Made by a program: the position numbers and the translations under genes. The notes beneath the pieces were generated by a model. That model had not been told where the DNA came from, made no database searches, and saw only the letters and a list, made by a program, of their open reading frames with translations. From Mycobacterium mantenii (GTDB lineage Bacteria > Actinomycetota > Actinomycetes > Mycobacteriales > Mycobacteriaceae), in NCBI RefSeq assembly GCF_010731775.1, contig NZ_AP022590.1, forward strand, positions 1,302,001 to 1,366,000: 64,000 nucleotides of DNA. The letters run 5' to 3'. How positions within the stretch are numbered: position 1 is the stretch's first letter; each line of letters starts with the position of its first letter. Below, one piece after another: positions 27,650 through 35,963 of the stretch.

Positions 27650-27670
27650 CTTGAGTCTGATGCGCTTAAC
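27650..27670 (-). promoter_or_regulatory. HAIR-like (HspR) operator upstream of lon
   Basis: On the plus strand, CTTGAGT (27650-27656), 7 nt, then GCTTAAC (27664-27670). The HspR consensus is CTTGAGT-N7-ACTCAAG: one half is perfect, the other matches 4 of 7. It lies 15 nt upstream of the lon start codon. HspR represses lon in Streptomyces, so this is a reasonable candidate. Confidence 0.5.
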
Positions 27671-27760
27671 CCAGCCGGGCGCCGGTTTGTTCCCTTCGCG
27701 CCTGTGTTCGCCGCGAGCGTGACGCCATCGTCACACTGGACGGCGAGTGTGACGCCGGCG

Positions 27761-29005
27761 TCACGCCGGAGGCTGAACGGGCCCCAGCCGCTTGAGTTGC
27801 GTCACGTGCCGGGGCGACAGCTCTTCCAGGCAGGTGACGCCGAGTAGCGCCATGGTCCGCAGAATCCCGTCCCGGAGGATGTCGATCGAGCGGCACACCC
27901 CCGCCTCGCCGCCGGCCATCAGCCCGTACAGGTAGGCCCGCCCGACCAGCGTGCAGCGGGCCCCCAGCGCGATCGCGGCGACGATGTCGGCGCCCGACAT
28001 GATGCCCGTGTCCACCAAGATCTCGGTGTCTTTCCCAAGCTCACGCGCGACCGTCGGCAGCAGGTGAAACGGCACCGGGGCCCGGTCCAGCTGACGCCCG
28101 CCGTGATTGGACAGCACGATGCCGTCGACGCCGCGGTCGACGACGGAACGCGCGTCCTCGAGCGTCTGAATCCCTTTCACGACAAGCTTTCCGGGCCATT
28201 GCTCCTTGATCCACTCCAGGTCGTCGAAGGTGAGGCTGGGATCGAACATCGTGCTCAAATACTCGGCGACGGTGCCCGGCCAGCGATCCAGCGAGGCGAA
28301 CGCCAGCGGCTCGGTGGTCAGCAGGTCGAACCACCACTTCGGGTGCGGCACGGCGTCCAGCACGGTGCGCAGCGTCAGCGTCGGCGGGATCGTCATGCCG
28401 TTGCGGTTATCCCGCAGCCGGGCACCGGAGACGGGAACGTCGACGGTGGCCAGCAGCGTGTCGAAACCCGCATCGGCGGCGCGCCGCACCAGCGCCATCG
28501 AGCGCTCGCGATCGCGCCACATGTAGAGCTGGAACCACTTTCGGCCCTGGGGAACGGCGGTCACCAGATCCTCGATCGCACAGGTGCCCAGTGTGGACAG
28601 TGAAAAGGGGATCCCTGCCCGGGCCGCCGCCTGCGCGCCGGCGATCTCGCCCTCGGTGTGCATCAAGCGGGTGAATCCGGTGGGCGCGATTCCGAACGGC
28701 AGCACGACCGGCTGGCCCAGCACGTTCCAGCCGGCGTTGACGTTGCTCACGTCGCGCAGGATCGTCGGGTGAAACTCGATGTCGCGGAAGGCTTGTCGAG
28801 CGCGCTCGAGGGAAAGCTCGTCCTCGGCGGCGCCGTCGGTGTAATCGAACGCCGCCCTCGGGGTGCGGCGCTTGGCGATTTTTCGCAGATCCTGGATCGT
28901 GTAGGCGGACTCGAGCCGGCGCCTGGTCGCGTCCAACCGCGGTCGCTTGAACTGAATCAGCGGCGCGAGATCGCGCACCTTGGGCACTCGTCGTTGGACC
29001 GCCAT
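27761..29005 (-). CDS. lldD2: FMN-dependent L-lactate dehydrogenase LldD2
   Basis: A 414-residue FMN alpha-hydroxyacid oxidase-family enzyme that oxidises L-lactate to pyruvate with respiratory electron transfer. Family blocks: [12 protein letters not shown] near residues 132-143, WFQLYMWRD near 155, KLVVKGIQT near 256, and the active-site [13 protein letters not shown] with His base and Arg near 281-293. The sequence is near-identical in layout to M. tuberculosis Rv1872c. The ATG at 29005 is set by that comparison; it lies 18 nt from the divergent gene's ATG. Confidence 0.95.
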   Translation of the reverse strand: MAVQRRVPKVRDLAPLIQFKRPRLDATRRRLESAYTIQDLRKIAKRRTPRAAFDYTDGAAEDELSLERARQAFRDIEFHPTILRDVSNVNAGWNVLGQPVVLPFGIAPTGFTRLMHTEGEIAGAQAAARAGIPFSLSTLGTCAIEDLVTAVPQGRKWFQLYMWRDRERSMALVRRAADAGFDTLLATVDVPVSGARLRDNRNGMTIPPTLTLRTVLDAVPHPKWWFDLLTTEPLAFASLDRWPGTVAEYLSTMFDPSLTFDDLEWIKEQWPGKLVVKGIQTLEDARSVVDRGVDGIVLSNHGGRQLDRAPVPFHLLPTVARELGKDTEILVDTGIMSGADIVAAIALGARCTLVGRAYLYGLMAGGEAGVCRSIDILRDGILRTMALLGVTCLEELSPRHVTQLKRLGPVQPPA

Positions 29006-29012
29006 GTGTGCA

Positions 29013-29018
29013 ACCGTA
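29013..29018 (-). promoter_or_regulatory. -10 hexamer of lldD2
   Basis: On the minus strand TACGGT lies 7 nt before the lldD2 ATG, a leaderless pattern. The whole gap to the divergent gene is 18 nt, so the -35 region must lie inside that gene. Confidence 0.45.
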
Positions 29019-29023
29019 GTCAC

Positions 29024-29461
29024 ATGGCACCGGCGAGCGACCCCTTCGACCTCGAGCGGTTCGTCGACGCGCAGGCACCGGTGTACGGCGACGTGGTCGA
29101 CGAGCTGCGCTCGGGACGAAAACGCAGTCACTGGATGTGGTTTGTCTTCCCGCAGCTGCGCGGCCTGGGCGGCAGCCCGACCGCGCTGCACTACGGCATC
29201 TCGTCGCTCGACGAGGCCCGCGCATACCTGCGGCATGAGCTGCTCGGGCCGCGCTTGCGCGAGTGCGCCCGGCTGGTCAGCGCGGTGCAGGGGCGATCGG
29301 TCGGGCAGATTTTCGGCTCCCCGGACGACCTCAAGCTGCGCTCGTCGATGACGCTGTTCGCCCGCGCCACCGACGACAACGAGGACTTCGTCGCGGTACT
29401 CGACAAGTACTACGACGGCCGCCAAGACTCGCTGACTCTGGAACGCCTAGGCCGGGCTTAA
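29024..29461 (+). CDS. DUF1810 protein (Rv1873 homologue)
   Basis: A 145-residue all-helical protein of the DUF1810 family. The family signature [17 protein letters not shown] lies near residues 33-49. Structure of the M. tuberculosis homologue has been solved, but no function is known. It is divergent from lldD2 with only 18 nt between start codons, and its 3' end overlaps the convergent GH13 gene by 15 nt. Confidence 0.88.
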   Translation: MAPASDPFDLERFVDAQAPVYGDVVDELRSGRKRSHWMWFVFPQLRGLGGSPTALHYGISSLDEARAYLRHELLGPRLRECARLVSAVQGRSVGQIFGSPDDLKLRSSMTLFARATDDNEDFVAVLDKYYDGRQDSLTLERLGRA

Positions 29462-30778
29462 AATCCGCCAGCCGTGCGGTTCCACGACTAACGCGTCCAC
29501 CACCTCCTGCGGCGGGGCCGCCGATCCGCCGACAACCTCTGCGCGGGACGTGCCCAGCTCCGGCAGCGACACACGCAGCGGCTGGTCGTCGATATTGAGC
29601 ACCACCAGCAGGGCGTCGTCACCGTTGCGCGTCTCATAGACGTAGTGCCGGTTCTCCAGCAGCCGTGCGGTGACGGACGCCGCGTGCAGCCAGGGGTAGC
29701 GGCGACGCAGCCCGATCAGATACTGGTGCAACCGCCAGATCTCGACGCCGTCATCGTCCAATTGCAATGGGGGAGAGCTGAATTCGGGACGCACCGCGTC
29801 ATCGCCGCCGTACCTCTCTTCCTTGACGCCCCGGAACCCCAGCTCGTCGCCGGCGTACACGCTGGGCACCCCGCCGGCGGTGAGCAACAGCACCAGCGCG
29901 TGGGCCACGTGTTCGGGGTTTTCCAGCCGGCTGGCGATGCGGGTGACGTCGTGGTTGCCGATGAACGTCAGCGGCGCGAATTCGGCCAGAAACTCGTTGT
30001 GGCGCTGCAGCGCCCAATCGAGTTCGAAGAAGTTGCGGTCGTTGATGCTGCTCCAGATCGCCTTCCACAGCTCGTATTGCGTGGCCGAGTCGAAGGTCGC
30101 GGCCCGCACGACCGCGGCGTAATCGCCGTGGATGAGTTCGCCGACGAACCAGGCGTCCGGGTGGCGCTCGCGGACCCTCGGCAGGGTCGACGCCCAGAAG
30201 TGTTGCGGCACGGCGTACGCCGCATCGAGGCGCCAGCCGTCGGCGCCGCGGCCCAGCCAGTGCGTCATGACGTCGACGGTGTAGTCGGCCACTTCGGGGT
30301 TGTCGTGGTTGAGGGTGATCAGTCCGGAGTGGCCCTCAAAGGTGTGGAAGCGGCCGCGCCGGCCGCGAAACCAGCGGGAGGCCACGTCATCGCCGTCGGC
30401 CGCAGCGCGAAGGCGGGCGAAGTCCTCCCCGACGTGATTGAACACCCCGTCGAGGAGCACGCGCAGGCCGCGCCGATGCGCCTCGGCGACCAGGTGGTCG
30501 AAATCGGCATCGTCACCCAGCCGGGGATCGATGCGGTAGTGGTCGGTGGTGTCGTAACCGTGTGTGCGCGAGGCGAAGACGGGCCCCAGCGCAATACCCG
30601 AGGCCCCAAGCTCGATGGCATGGTCCAACCAGTCGACGAGCCGCCGCAACCGGTGTTCGCTCGGCTGCGGCGGCTCGCCTGACTGCGGCGCGGGGAATGC
30701 CCCCACGAACCCCAGGGGATAGACCTGCCACCAGATCGCGTGCTGGACCCAGGCGGGTCCCGTCACGGCACTGGTCAC
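29447..30778 (-). CDS. GH13 alpha-amylase family glycosidase
   Basis: A 443-residue single-barrel alpha-amylase family enzyme acting on alpha-glucans or oligosaccharides. The four classic regions are present: DGVFNHV (I), GWRLDAAYA with the nucleophile Asp (II), VGELIHG with the acid Glu (III) and FIGNHD with the third Asp (IV). A beta-sandwich C-terminal domain follows from about residue 365. Domain B is short. No signal peptide is seen, so it is cytosolic. The GTG at 30778 sits 11 nt after the ahpD stop; an in-frame start further upstream would overlap ahpD. Confidence 0.88.
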   Translation of the reverse strand: MTSAVTGPAWVQHAIWWQVYPLGFVGAFPAPQSGEPPQPSEHRLRRLVDWLDHAIELGASGIALGPVFASRTHGYDTTDHYRIDPRLGDDADFDHLVAEAHRRGLRVLLDGVFNHVGEDFARLRAAADGDDVASRWFRGRRGRFHTFEGHSGLITLNHDNPEVADYTVDVMTHWLGRGADGWRLDAAYAVPQHFWASTLPRVRERHPDAWFVGELIHGDYAAVVRAATFDSATQYELWKAIWSSINDRNFFELDWALQRHNEFLAEFAPLTFIGNHDVTRIASRLENPEHVAHALVLLLTAGGVPSVYAGDELGFRGVKEERYGGDDAVRPEFSSPPLQLDDDGVEIWRLHQYLIGLRRRYPWLHAASVTARLLENRHYVYETRNGDDALLVVLNIDDQPLRVSLPELGTSRAEVVGGSAAPPQEVVDALVVEPHGWRILSPA

Positions 30779-30788
30779 GACGGCGCGG

Positions 30789-31325
30789 TCAGCCGACGGC
30801 TGCCAGCGTCTGGGAGGCGACGATCGCTTGTGCCACACCGGAAATGATCGCCGCGGCCTTCAACGCCTCCTGGATGGTTTCCCGGCTGACACCGGCCTCG
30901 CGCAGCGTGTGCTCGTGGGCGGCCACGCAGTCCGGGCAGCCGTTGATCGACGACACCGCGAAGGACCACAGCTCGAAGTTCACCTTCTCCACGCCGGGAT
31001 TGGCGATGATGTTCATCCGCAATCCCGCGCGCAGGTCGTCGTACTTGCCGTCGAGGAAGCCGCGGCCACGGTAGAACACGTTGTTCATGCCCATGATCGA
31101 TGCGGCTCCCAACGCCGCGTTGTATGCCTCGGCGGACAGGATGTCGGCCGCCTCGGCCCCAATCTCATTGAGCACCTGCGTGTTCCGGGTCGCTGCGGCG
31201 CTGGCCAGCAGGGTGCCCCACAGTTGCTCCTCGTTGAGCTCGGTCGTGCGTGTGATCGAGCCCAGGTTGAGCTTGAGATCCTTGGCGTACTCGGGCAGCG
31301 CTTCCTTGAGATTTTCTACGCTCAC
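30789..31325 (-). CDS. ahpD: Alkyl hydroperoxide reductase AhpD
   Basis: A 178-residue thiol reductase that recycles AhpC with help from lipoamide/dihydrolipoamide acyltransferase in mycobacteria. The active site C130-PD-C133 with H137 is intact and numbered exactly as in M. tuberculosis AhpD. A GTG start at 31325 has AGGAGG upstream. It lies 27 nt after ahpC and is co-transcribed with it. Confidence 0.96.
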   Translation of the reverse strand: MSVENLKEALPEYAKDLKLNLGSITRTTELNEEQLWGTLLASAAATRNTQVLNEIGAEAADILSAEAYNAALGAASIMGMNNVFYRGRGFLDGKYDDLRAGLRMNIIANPGVEKVNFELWSFAVSSINGCPDCVAAHEHTLREAGVSRETIQEALKAAAIISGVAQAIVASQTLAAVG

Positions 31326-31352
31326 TTCGCCTCCTAATGAGACCCTATGCGA

Positions 31353-31940
31353 TCAGGCCGACTGCTTGAGCAGCTCGGTGGCGTCCAGTGTCGGGTCACC
31401 CTTGCGCCAGTTGCAGGCGCACAACTCGTCGGACTGCAGCGCGTCGAGGACCCGCAGCACCTCTTCGACGTTGCGGCCCACCGAACCCGCGGTGACCGAC
31501 ACGAATTGGATCTCGTTGTTCGGGTCGACGAGGAAGGTCGCCCGGTCGGCCACGCCATCGGCGTTGAGCACACCGGTGCCCAGGCTCAGCTCCCGCTTGA
31601 TGTCCGAAAGCATCGGGAACGGCAGCTTCTTCAAGTCCTCGTGCTGGGCGCGCCAGTTGAAGTGCACGAACTCGCTGTCGATCGAGACGCCCAGAACCTG
31701 CGCGTCGCGGTCGGCGAATTCGTCGTTGAGCTTTCCGAACGCGGCGATCTCGGTCGGGCACACGAAGGTGAAGTCCTTCGGCCAGAAGAACACCACCCGC
31801 CACTTGCCGGCATGGTCCTCGTTGGTGATCGTGGTGAAGTAGTCCCCAGGCTGCTTGGCGTCGACCTTGGACAGATCGCCTGCGATCAACGCAGTGAGCT
31901 CGTAGGCGGGGAACTGGTCGCCGATGGTCAGCAGAGGCAT
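31353..31940 (-). CDS. ahpC: Alkyl hydroperoxide reductase AhpC
   Basis: A 195-residue 2-Cys peroxiredoxin that reduces hydrogen peroxide, organic peroxides and peroxynitrite. Peroxidatic C61 lies in FVCPTEI; C174 and C176 lie in LCACNWRKG, the unusual three-Cys arrangement of mycobacterial AhpC. AAGGAG precedes the ATG. It is divergent from an intact oxyR across a 100-nt control region, unlike in M. tuberculosis where oxyR is a pseudogene. Confidence 0.97.
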   Translation of the reverse strand: MPLLTIGDQFPAYELTALIAGDLSKVDAKQPGDYFTTITNEDHAGKWRVVFFWPKDFTFVCPTEIAAFGKLNDEFADRDAQVLGVSIDSEFVHFNWRAQHEDLKKLPFPMLSDIKRELSLGTGVLNADGVADRATFLVDPNNEIQFVSVTAGSVGRNVEEVLRVLDALQSDELCACNWRKGDPTLDATELLKQSA

Positions 31941-32040
31941 ATCGCTCCTTATCTGGATTTACTCAAGATTAGATGTCTCCACCATGCTGCCTCGTACTCT
32001 TGTTGAAGTAAAGGTGATATTTCCCACTAGACTTATAGGC
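31941..32040. promoter_or_regulatory. oxyR-ahpC divergent control region
   Basis: The 100-nt gap contains GGTGATATTTCCC at 32013-32025; read on the minus strand it gives ATATCACCTTT, which I recall from the mycobacterial ahpC promoter where OxyR binds. For oxyR, TAGACT at 32028-32033 lies 7 nt before its ATG, a leaderless -10. The ahpC leader is about 80 nt and ends in AAGGAG. Confidence 0.6.
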
Positions 32041-32976
32041 ATGCCCGATAAGAGTTATCAGCCGACGATCGCCGGCCTGCGCGCGTTCGTCGCGGTCGCC
32101 GAGAAGCGTCAATTCAGCAGTGCTGCAACGGGTCTCGGTGTAAGCCAGTCGACTTTGTCGCAGGCGCTGGCGGCGCTGGAAGCCGGCCTGGGCACCCAGC
32201 TGGTCGAGCGCTCCACCCGGCGAGTCTTCTTGACAACGGAGGGCACCCAGCTGCTGTCGCGTGCTCAGGCGGTGGTCGAGGCGGCGGACGCCTTCAGCGC
32301 CGCCGCCGCCGGCTCGTCGGACCCGCTGCGCGCCGGTATGCGGCTGGGGCTGATTCCCACGGTGGCGCCCTATGTGCTGCCGACCGTGCTGGCCGGGGTC
32401 GCCGAGCGGCTGCCGGAGTTGACGTTGCGGGTGACCGAAGACCAGACCGAACGTTTGCTGGCCGTCTTGCGGGAAGGTGCATTAGACGCGGCCTTGATCG
32501 CGCTGCCCGCCGAAGGCGCAGGTGTCACCGCGATTCCCATCTACGACGAAGATTTCGTGCTCGCCCTGCCGCCCGCGCATCCGCTGGCGGGCAGACGGCG
32601 CGTGCCGGCGACGGCGCTGGCGGATCTGCCGCTGCTGTTGCTGGACGAGGGGCACTGCCTGCGCGATCAAGCGCTCGACGTCTGCCATAAGGCGGGCGTG
32701 CGCGCGGAGCTCGCCGATACCCGGGCGGCGTCACTGGCAACCGCGGTGCAATGCGTGACCGGCGGTTTGGGCGTGACGCTCATTCCACAGAGCGCGGTGC
32801 CGGTCGAGGCGTCGAGAAGCCGGCTGGGCCTCGCGCAGTTCGCCGCGCCCCGACCGGGACGCCGGATCGGTTTGGTTTTCCGCTCATCGAGCGGGCGCGA
32901 TGAATCCTATCGCCGGCTGGCCGGGCTCATCGGCACGCTGATCAGCAAGCAGCACCAGGTACGGCTGGTCAAATAG
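32041..32976 (+). CDS. oxyR: Peroxide sensor OxyR (LysR family)
   Basis: A 311-residue LysR-type regulator, uninterrupted. The N-terminal winged helix-turn-helix spans residues 10-68 ([19 protein letters not shown] and the wing [11 protein letters not shown]). The sensor domain has the redox pair C206 and C215 in [12 protein letters not shown], matching C199/C208 of E. coli OxyR. On peroxide stress a disulphide forms and ahpC is activated. It lies head-to-head with ahpC. Confidence 0.95.
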   Translation: MPDKSYQPTIAGLRAFVAVAEKRQFSSAATGLGVSQSTLSQALAALEAGLGTQLVERSTRRVFLTTEGTQLLSRAQAVVEAADAFSAAAAGSSDPLRAGMRLGLIPTVAPYVLPTVLAGVAERLPELTLRVTEDQTERLLAVLREGALDAALIALPAEGAGVTAIPIYDEDFVLALPPAHPLAGRRRVPATALADLPLLLLDEGHCLRDQALDVCHKAGVRAELADTRAASLATAVQCVTGGLGVTLIPQSAVPVEASRSRLGLAQFAAPRPGRRIGLVFRSSSGRDESYRRLAGLIGTLISKQHQVRLVK

Positions 32977-32990
32977 CTCAGCGGCGACGG

Positions 32991-32996
32991 TAAGTT
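32991..32996 (+). promoter_or_regulatory. -10 hexamer of the Rv1874-like gene
   Basis: TAAGTT ends 6 nt before the ATG at 33003, the leaderless arrangement. Confidence 0.4.
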
Positions 32997-33002
32997 CTGC
33001 GT

Positions 33003-33704
33003 ATGGAGAAGGTCATCGCAGTGCTGATGCATGCCGAGCCGAATGACGCGTGGTGCGCCCGGCAACGGGGTCATGTCGCCGACGCACTGCTGCAACTGGG
33101 CGTCGCCGGGTTACAGCTGAACGTTCGTGACAGCGCCGTGCGCCACTCGCTGATGACATTGACGACCTTGGACCCACCCGTGGCCGCGGTGGTGAGCATG
33201 TGGACCCAGCAATGCTACGGCGACCAAACCGCGGCGGCACTCAAATTCCTCGGCCAGGAATGCGAACGGCTCGCCGCGTACCTGGTGACCGAGTCGGTCC
33301 CGATCATCGCCCCGCCATCCGAACCCGGCACTCGCACAACAGGTTTGGCCAACATCGCACTGCTGCGCCGGCCCGACGGTATGGACCAGGCGACCTGGCT
33401 GGACCGTTGGCAGCGTGACCACACGTCGGTCGCCATCGAAACGCAGTCGACGTTCGGCTACACGCAGAACTGGGTGGTGCGGTCCCTCACCCCGGACGCT
33501 CCGGGAATCGCGGGCATCGTCGAGGAGTTGTTCCCTGCTGAGGCCATCACCGACCTCCACGCTTTCTTCGGAGCCGCCGATGACAACGACCTGCAGGACC
33601 GGTTGGGCCGAATGGTCGCCAGCACCAGCGCCTTTGGCGCCAACGAGAACATCGACACCGTCCCGACCAGCCGGTACGTCTTCGCCACGCCGTTCAATCA
33701 ATGA
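33003..33704 (+). CDS. EthD-like dimeric alpha/beta barrel protein (Rv1874 homologue)
   Basis: A 233-residue protein with two ferredoxin-like halves. The second half holds RRPDGMDQATWLDRWQRDHTSVAIETQ near residues 121 onwards (two blocks), recalling EthD/DUF1330 stress barrels. No cofactor or catalytic residue can be named. It corresponds to Rv1874 by position. The next gene starts 9 nt downstream, so both are likely one transcript. Confidence 0.8.
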   Translation: MEKVIAVLMHAEPNDAWCARQRGHVADALLQLGVAGLQLNVRDSAVRHSLMTLTTLDPPVAAVVSMWTQQCYGDQTAAALKFLGQECERLAAYLVTESVPIIAPPSEPGTRTTGLANIALLRRPDGMDQATWLDRWQRDHTSVAIETQSTFGYTQNWVVRSLTPDAPGIAGIVEELFPAEAITDLHAFFGAADDNDLQDRLGRMVASTSAFGANENIDTVPTSRYVFATPFNQ

Positions 33705-33713
33705 GGTACTCAA

Positions 33714-34157
33714 ATGACGACACTGAGCGACGCCGTGGCCCTGGCCGCGGCGGAAAATGGTCTGGCGGTGGTATCCACCGTCCGCGCTGACGCAACGGTG
33801 CAGGCTTCGCTGGTCAATGTGGGCCTGTTGCCGCATCCGGCGAATCGTCAACCGGTGCTGGGCTTTACCACCTACGGCCGGGTCAAGCTGGCCAACCTGC
33901 GCGCCCGCCCGCAGCTGGCCATCACCTTCCGCAACGGATGGCAGTGGGCGACCGTCGAGGGTCATGCGGAGCTGGTCGGCCCCGACGACACCCAGCCATG
34001 GCTGGCGGACGCCGATCAGTTGCGGCTGTTGCTGCGCGACGTGTTCACCGCCGCGGGCGGCACCCACGACGACTGGGACGAGTACGACCGGGTGATGGCT
34101 TCCGAGGGTCGCGCCGTGGTGCTGATCGCCCCAACCCGCGTCTACAGCAACGGCTGA
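33714..34157 (+). CDS. PNPOx-like split-barrel F420/FMN-binding protein (Rv1875 homologue)
   Basis: A 147-residue split beta-barrel of the pyridoxamine-phosphate oxidase-like/F420 family (VVSTVRADATVQASLVNV, then KLANLRARPQLAITF and WATVEGHAELVGP). Such proteins bind flavin or F420 at a dimer interface and reduce or bind unknown substrates. It is 9 nt downstream of the EthD-like gene and 18 nt upstream of the enoyl-CoA hydratase gene. Confidence 0.85.
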   Translation: MTTLSDAVALAAAENGLAVVSTVRADATVQASLVNVGLLPHPANRQPVLGFTTYGRVKLANLRARPQLAITFRNGWQWATVEGHAELVGPDDTQPWLADADQLRLLLRDVFTAAGGTHDDWDEYDRVMASEGRAVVLIAPTRVYSNG

Positions 34158-34163
34158 GCTGGT

Positions 34164-34169
34164 TAGGCT
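34164..34169 (+). promoter_or_regulatory. -10 hexamer of the enoyl-CoA hydratase gene
   Basis: TAGGCT lies 6 nt before the GTG at 34176, so an own leaderless transcript is possible even though the upstream gene ends only 18 nt before. Confidence 0.4.
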
Positions 34170-34175
34170 GCTGGC

Positions 34176-34925
34176 GTGACGCTGCAGATCGATGACGAGA
34201 AACGGGTACGCACCCTCACGCTGAACCGGCCGGAGGCGCTCAACGCGTTCAACGAAGCCCTCTACGACGCCACGGCCGAGGCGCTGCTGGCGGCCGCCGA
34301 GGATCCCGAGGTCGCGGTCGTGTTGCTGACCGGCGCGGGTCGTGGCTTCAGCGCCGGTACCGACCTCGCCGAGATGCAGGCTCGTATCACCGGCCCCGAC
34401 TTCACCCCGGGAAAGCACGGCTTCATCGGGCTGATCAATGCGCTCAGCGCGTTTCCCAAGCCGCTGATCTGCGCGGTGAACGGCGTGGGCGTGGGGATCG
34501 GCGCCACGATCCTGGGTTACGCCGATCTGGCGTTCATGTCGTCGACGGCCCGCCTGAAGTGCCCGTTCACCAGCCTGGGCGTGGCGCCCGAGGCGGCTTC
34601 GTCGTACCTCCTGCCCCAACTGGTGGGCCGGCAGAACGCGGCTTGGCTGCTGATGTCGTCGGAATGGGTGGGTGCCGAAGAGGCATTGCGGATGGGCCTG
34701 GTGTGGCGGGTCTGCGAGCCGGACGAGCTGTTGGCGCAGGCCCGTCAGCACGCCGAAGTCCTTGCCTCGCGCCCGATCTCGAGCCTGATGGCCGTCAAGC
34801 ACACGATGATGGAACCCGTTCGTCCCGAGATCGCGGCGGCCACCGCCCGCGAAAACGCACACTTCGCCGAACTCATGGGCGCACAAGCCAATGCGGCGGC
34901 CCTGGCCGACTTCAACAAACGCTGA
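34176..34925 (+). CDS. Enoyl-CoA hydratase/isomerase family protein
   Basis: A 249-residue crotonase-fold enzyme. The CoA oxyanion-hole regions are GRGFSAGTDLAEM near residues 54-66 and GVGVGIGATIL near 107-117. The hydratase Glu pair is not complete: the first position sits in SSTARLKCPFTSLGVAPEAASS near 126-147 with one Glu (PEA). This fits the hydratase/isomerase class broadly, with an acyl-CoA substrate unknown. The start is GTG. Confidence 0.88.
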   Translation: MTLQIDDEKRVRTLTLNRPEALNAFNEALYDATAEALLAAAEDPEVAVVLLTGAGRGFSAGTDLAEMQARITGPDFTPGKHGFIGLINALSAFPKPLICAVNGVGVGIGATILGYADLAFMSSTARLKCPFTSLGVAPEAASSYLLPQLVGRQNAAWLLMSSEWVGAEEALRMGLVWRVCEPDELLAQARQHAEVLASRPISSLMAVKHTMMEPVRPEIAAATARENAHFAELMGAQANAAALADFNKR

Positions 34926-34933
34926 AGCGGCCC

Positions 34934-35119
34934 CTAGACCGACTGGGCCGTTTCGAGCTTCGCCGAGGCGGCGAGAATGGCCCGCAACGTGCGCCGGCAG
35001 CGACCGCAATCACCGCCGGCCCCGCACGCGGCGGCGATTTCCTTGGAGGTCGAGGCGCCCTGTGCGACGACGTCGCACACGGTTTGGTTGGTGGCCCCAA
35101 CGCAAAGGCACACGTACAT
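34934..35119 (-). CDS. bfd: Bacterioferritin-associated ferredoxin Bfd
   Basis: A 61-residue [2Fe-2S] ferredoxin that docks on bacterioferritin and supplies electrons to release stored iron. Cluster ligands C4-x-C6 and C38-x2-C41 follow the Bfd pattern. The ATG at 35119 with GAGGTG upstream is chosen; an in-frame extension of 39 codons upstream is not conserved protein. It is divergent from bfrA, with two IdeR boxes in between. Confidence 0.92.
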   Translation of the reverse strand: MYVCLCVGATNQTVCDVVAQGASTSKEIAAACGAGGDCGRCRRTLRAILAASAKLETAQSV

Positions 35120-35247
35120 CAGCGCACCTCCTGCACTCGGCGTCTTCGTCGTCGAAAGCTCGATCACGCGTCTGCGATTCGTCCGGCTCTGGCGTTCCGA
35201 GTCATCGGGCACCGCGGCCGGGGAGGCCGAATACACATGTCGCGTAT

Positions 35248-35290
35248 TTAGTGGAGTCTAACCTAAGTTCGTTAGTGGAGTCTAACCTAA
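35248..35290. promoter_or_regulatory. Two tandem IdeR iron boxes between bfd and bfrA
   Basis: The 19-bp sequence TTAGTGGAGTCTAACCTAA occurs twice without change, at 35248-35266 and 35272-35290. It matches the IdeR consensus TTAGGTTAGGCTAACCTAA at 15 of 19 positions. From published work, two adjacent IdeR sites activate bfrA in M. tuberculosis when iron is plentiful. The 336-nt divergent gap (35120-35455) holds no other clear element. Confidence 0.9.
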
Positions 35291-35455
35291 CCAAGGCGCG
35301 ACTTACCGCGCTCGGGAGCCACTGAGTGCAGCCAAACCTTGCTGGAACATTCCCAGCCGCCATGGCAAAGTGCAGCTACGGGCCAGGTTCGCGCACTCCA
35401 GCCCAGCGCGCCGCCGCGGCCGCACTCAACAGCCGCTCACACCATAGGAGTGACA

Positions 35456-35935
35456 ATGCAAGGGGATCCGGAAGTTCTGCGTCTGCTCAACGAACAGTTG
35501 ACCAGCGAGCTCACCGCGATCAACCAATACTTCCTGCATTCCAAGATGCAGGACAACTGGGGGTTCACCGAGTTAGCTGAGCACACCCGCGCCGAGTCCT
35601 TCGACGAGATGCGCCACGCCGAGTCGATCACCGATCGCATCCTGCTGCTCGACGGGTTGCCGAATTACCAGCGCCTTTTCTCGCTGCGCATCGGCCAGAC
35701 GCTGCGCGAGCAGTTCGAGGCCGACCTGGCCATCGAATACGAGGTGATGGAGCGTCTCAAGCCGGCGATCATCCTGTGCCGGGAGAAGCAGGACTCCACC
35801 ACCGCGAACCTCTTCGAGGAGATCGTGGCCGACGAGGAAAAGCACATCGACTACCTCGAGACCCAGCTGGAGCTGATGGACAAGCTGGGCGTGGAGCTGT
35901 ACTCGGCGCAGTGCGTGTCGCGGCCCCCCAGCTGA
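35456..35935 (+). CDS. bfrA: Bacterioferritin BfrA
   Basis: A 159-residue heme-containing ferritin that assembles into a 24-mer and stores iron. Ferroxidase ligands E18, E51, H54, E94, E127 and H130 and the heme ligand M52 (EMRH) can be placed. The ATG at 35456 has AGGAG upstream and gives the M. tuberculosis length. Iron-dependent control by the two upstream IdeR boxes is likely. Confidence 0.96.
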   Translation: MQGDPEVLRLLNEQLTSELTAINQYFLHSKMQDNWGFTELAEHTRAESFDEMRHAESITDRILLLDGLPNYQRLFSLRIGQTLREQFEADLAIEYEVMERLKPAIILCREKQDSTTANLFEEIVADEEKHIDYLETQLELMDKLGVELYSAQCVSRPPS

Positions 35936-35963
35936 CCCGGCCGGAAGGTAACGTCCGGGGGGT

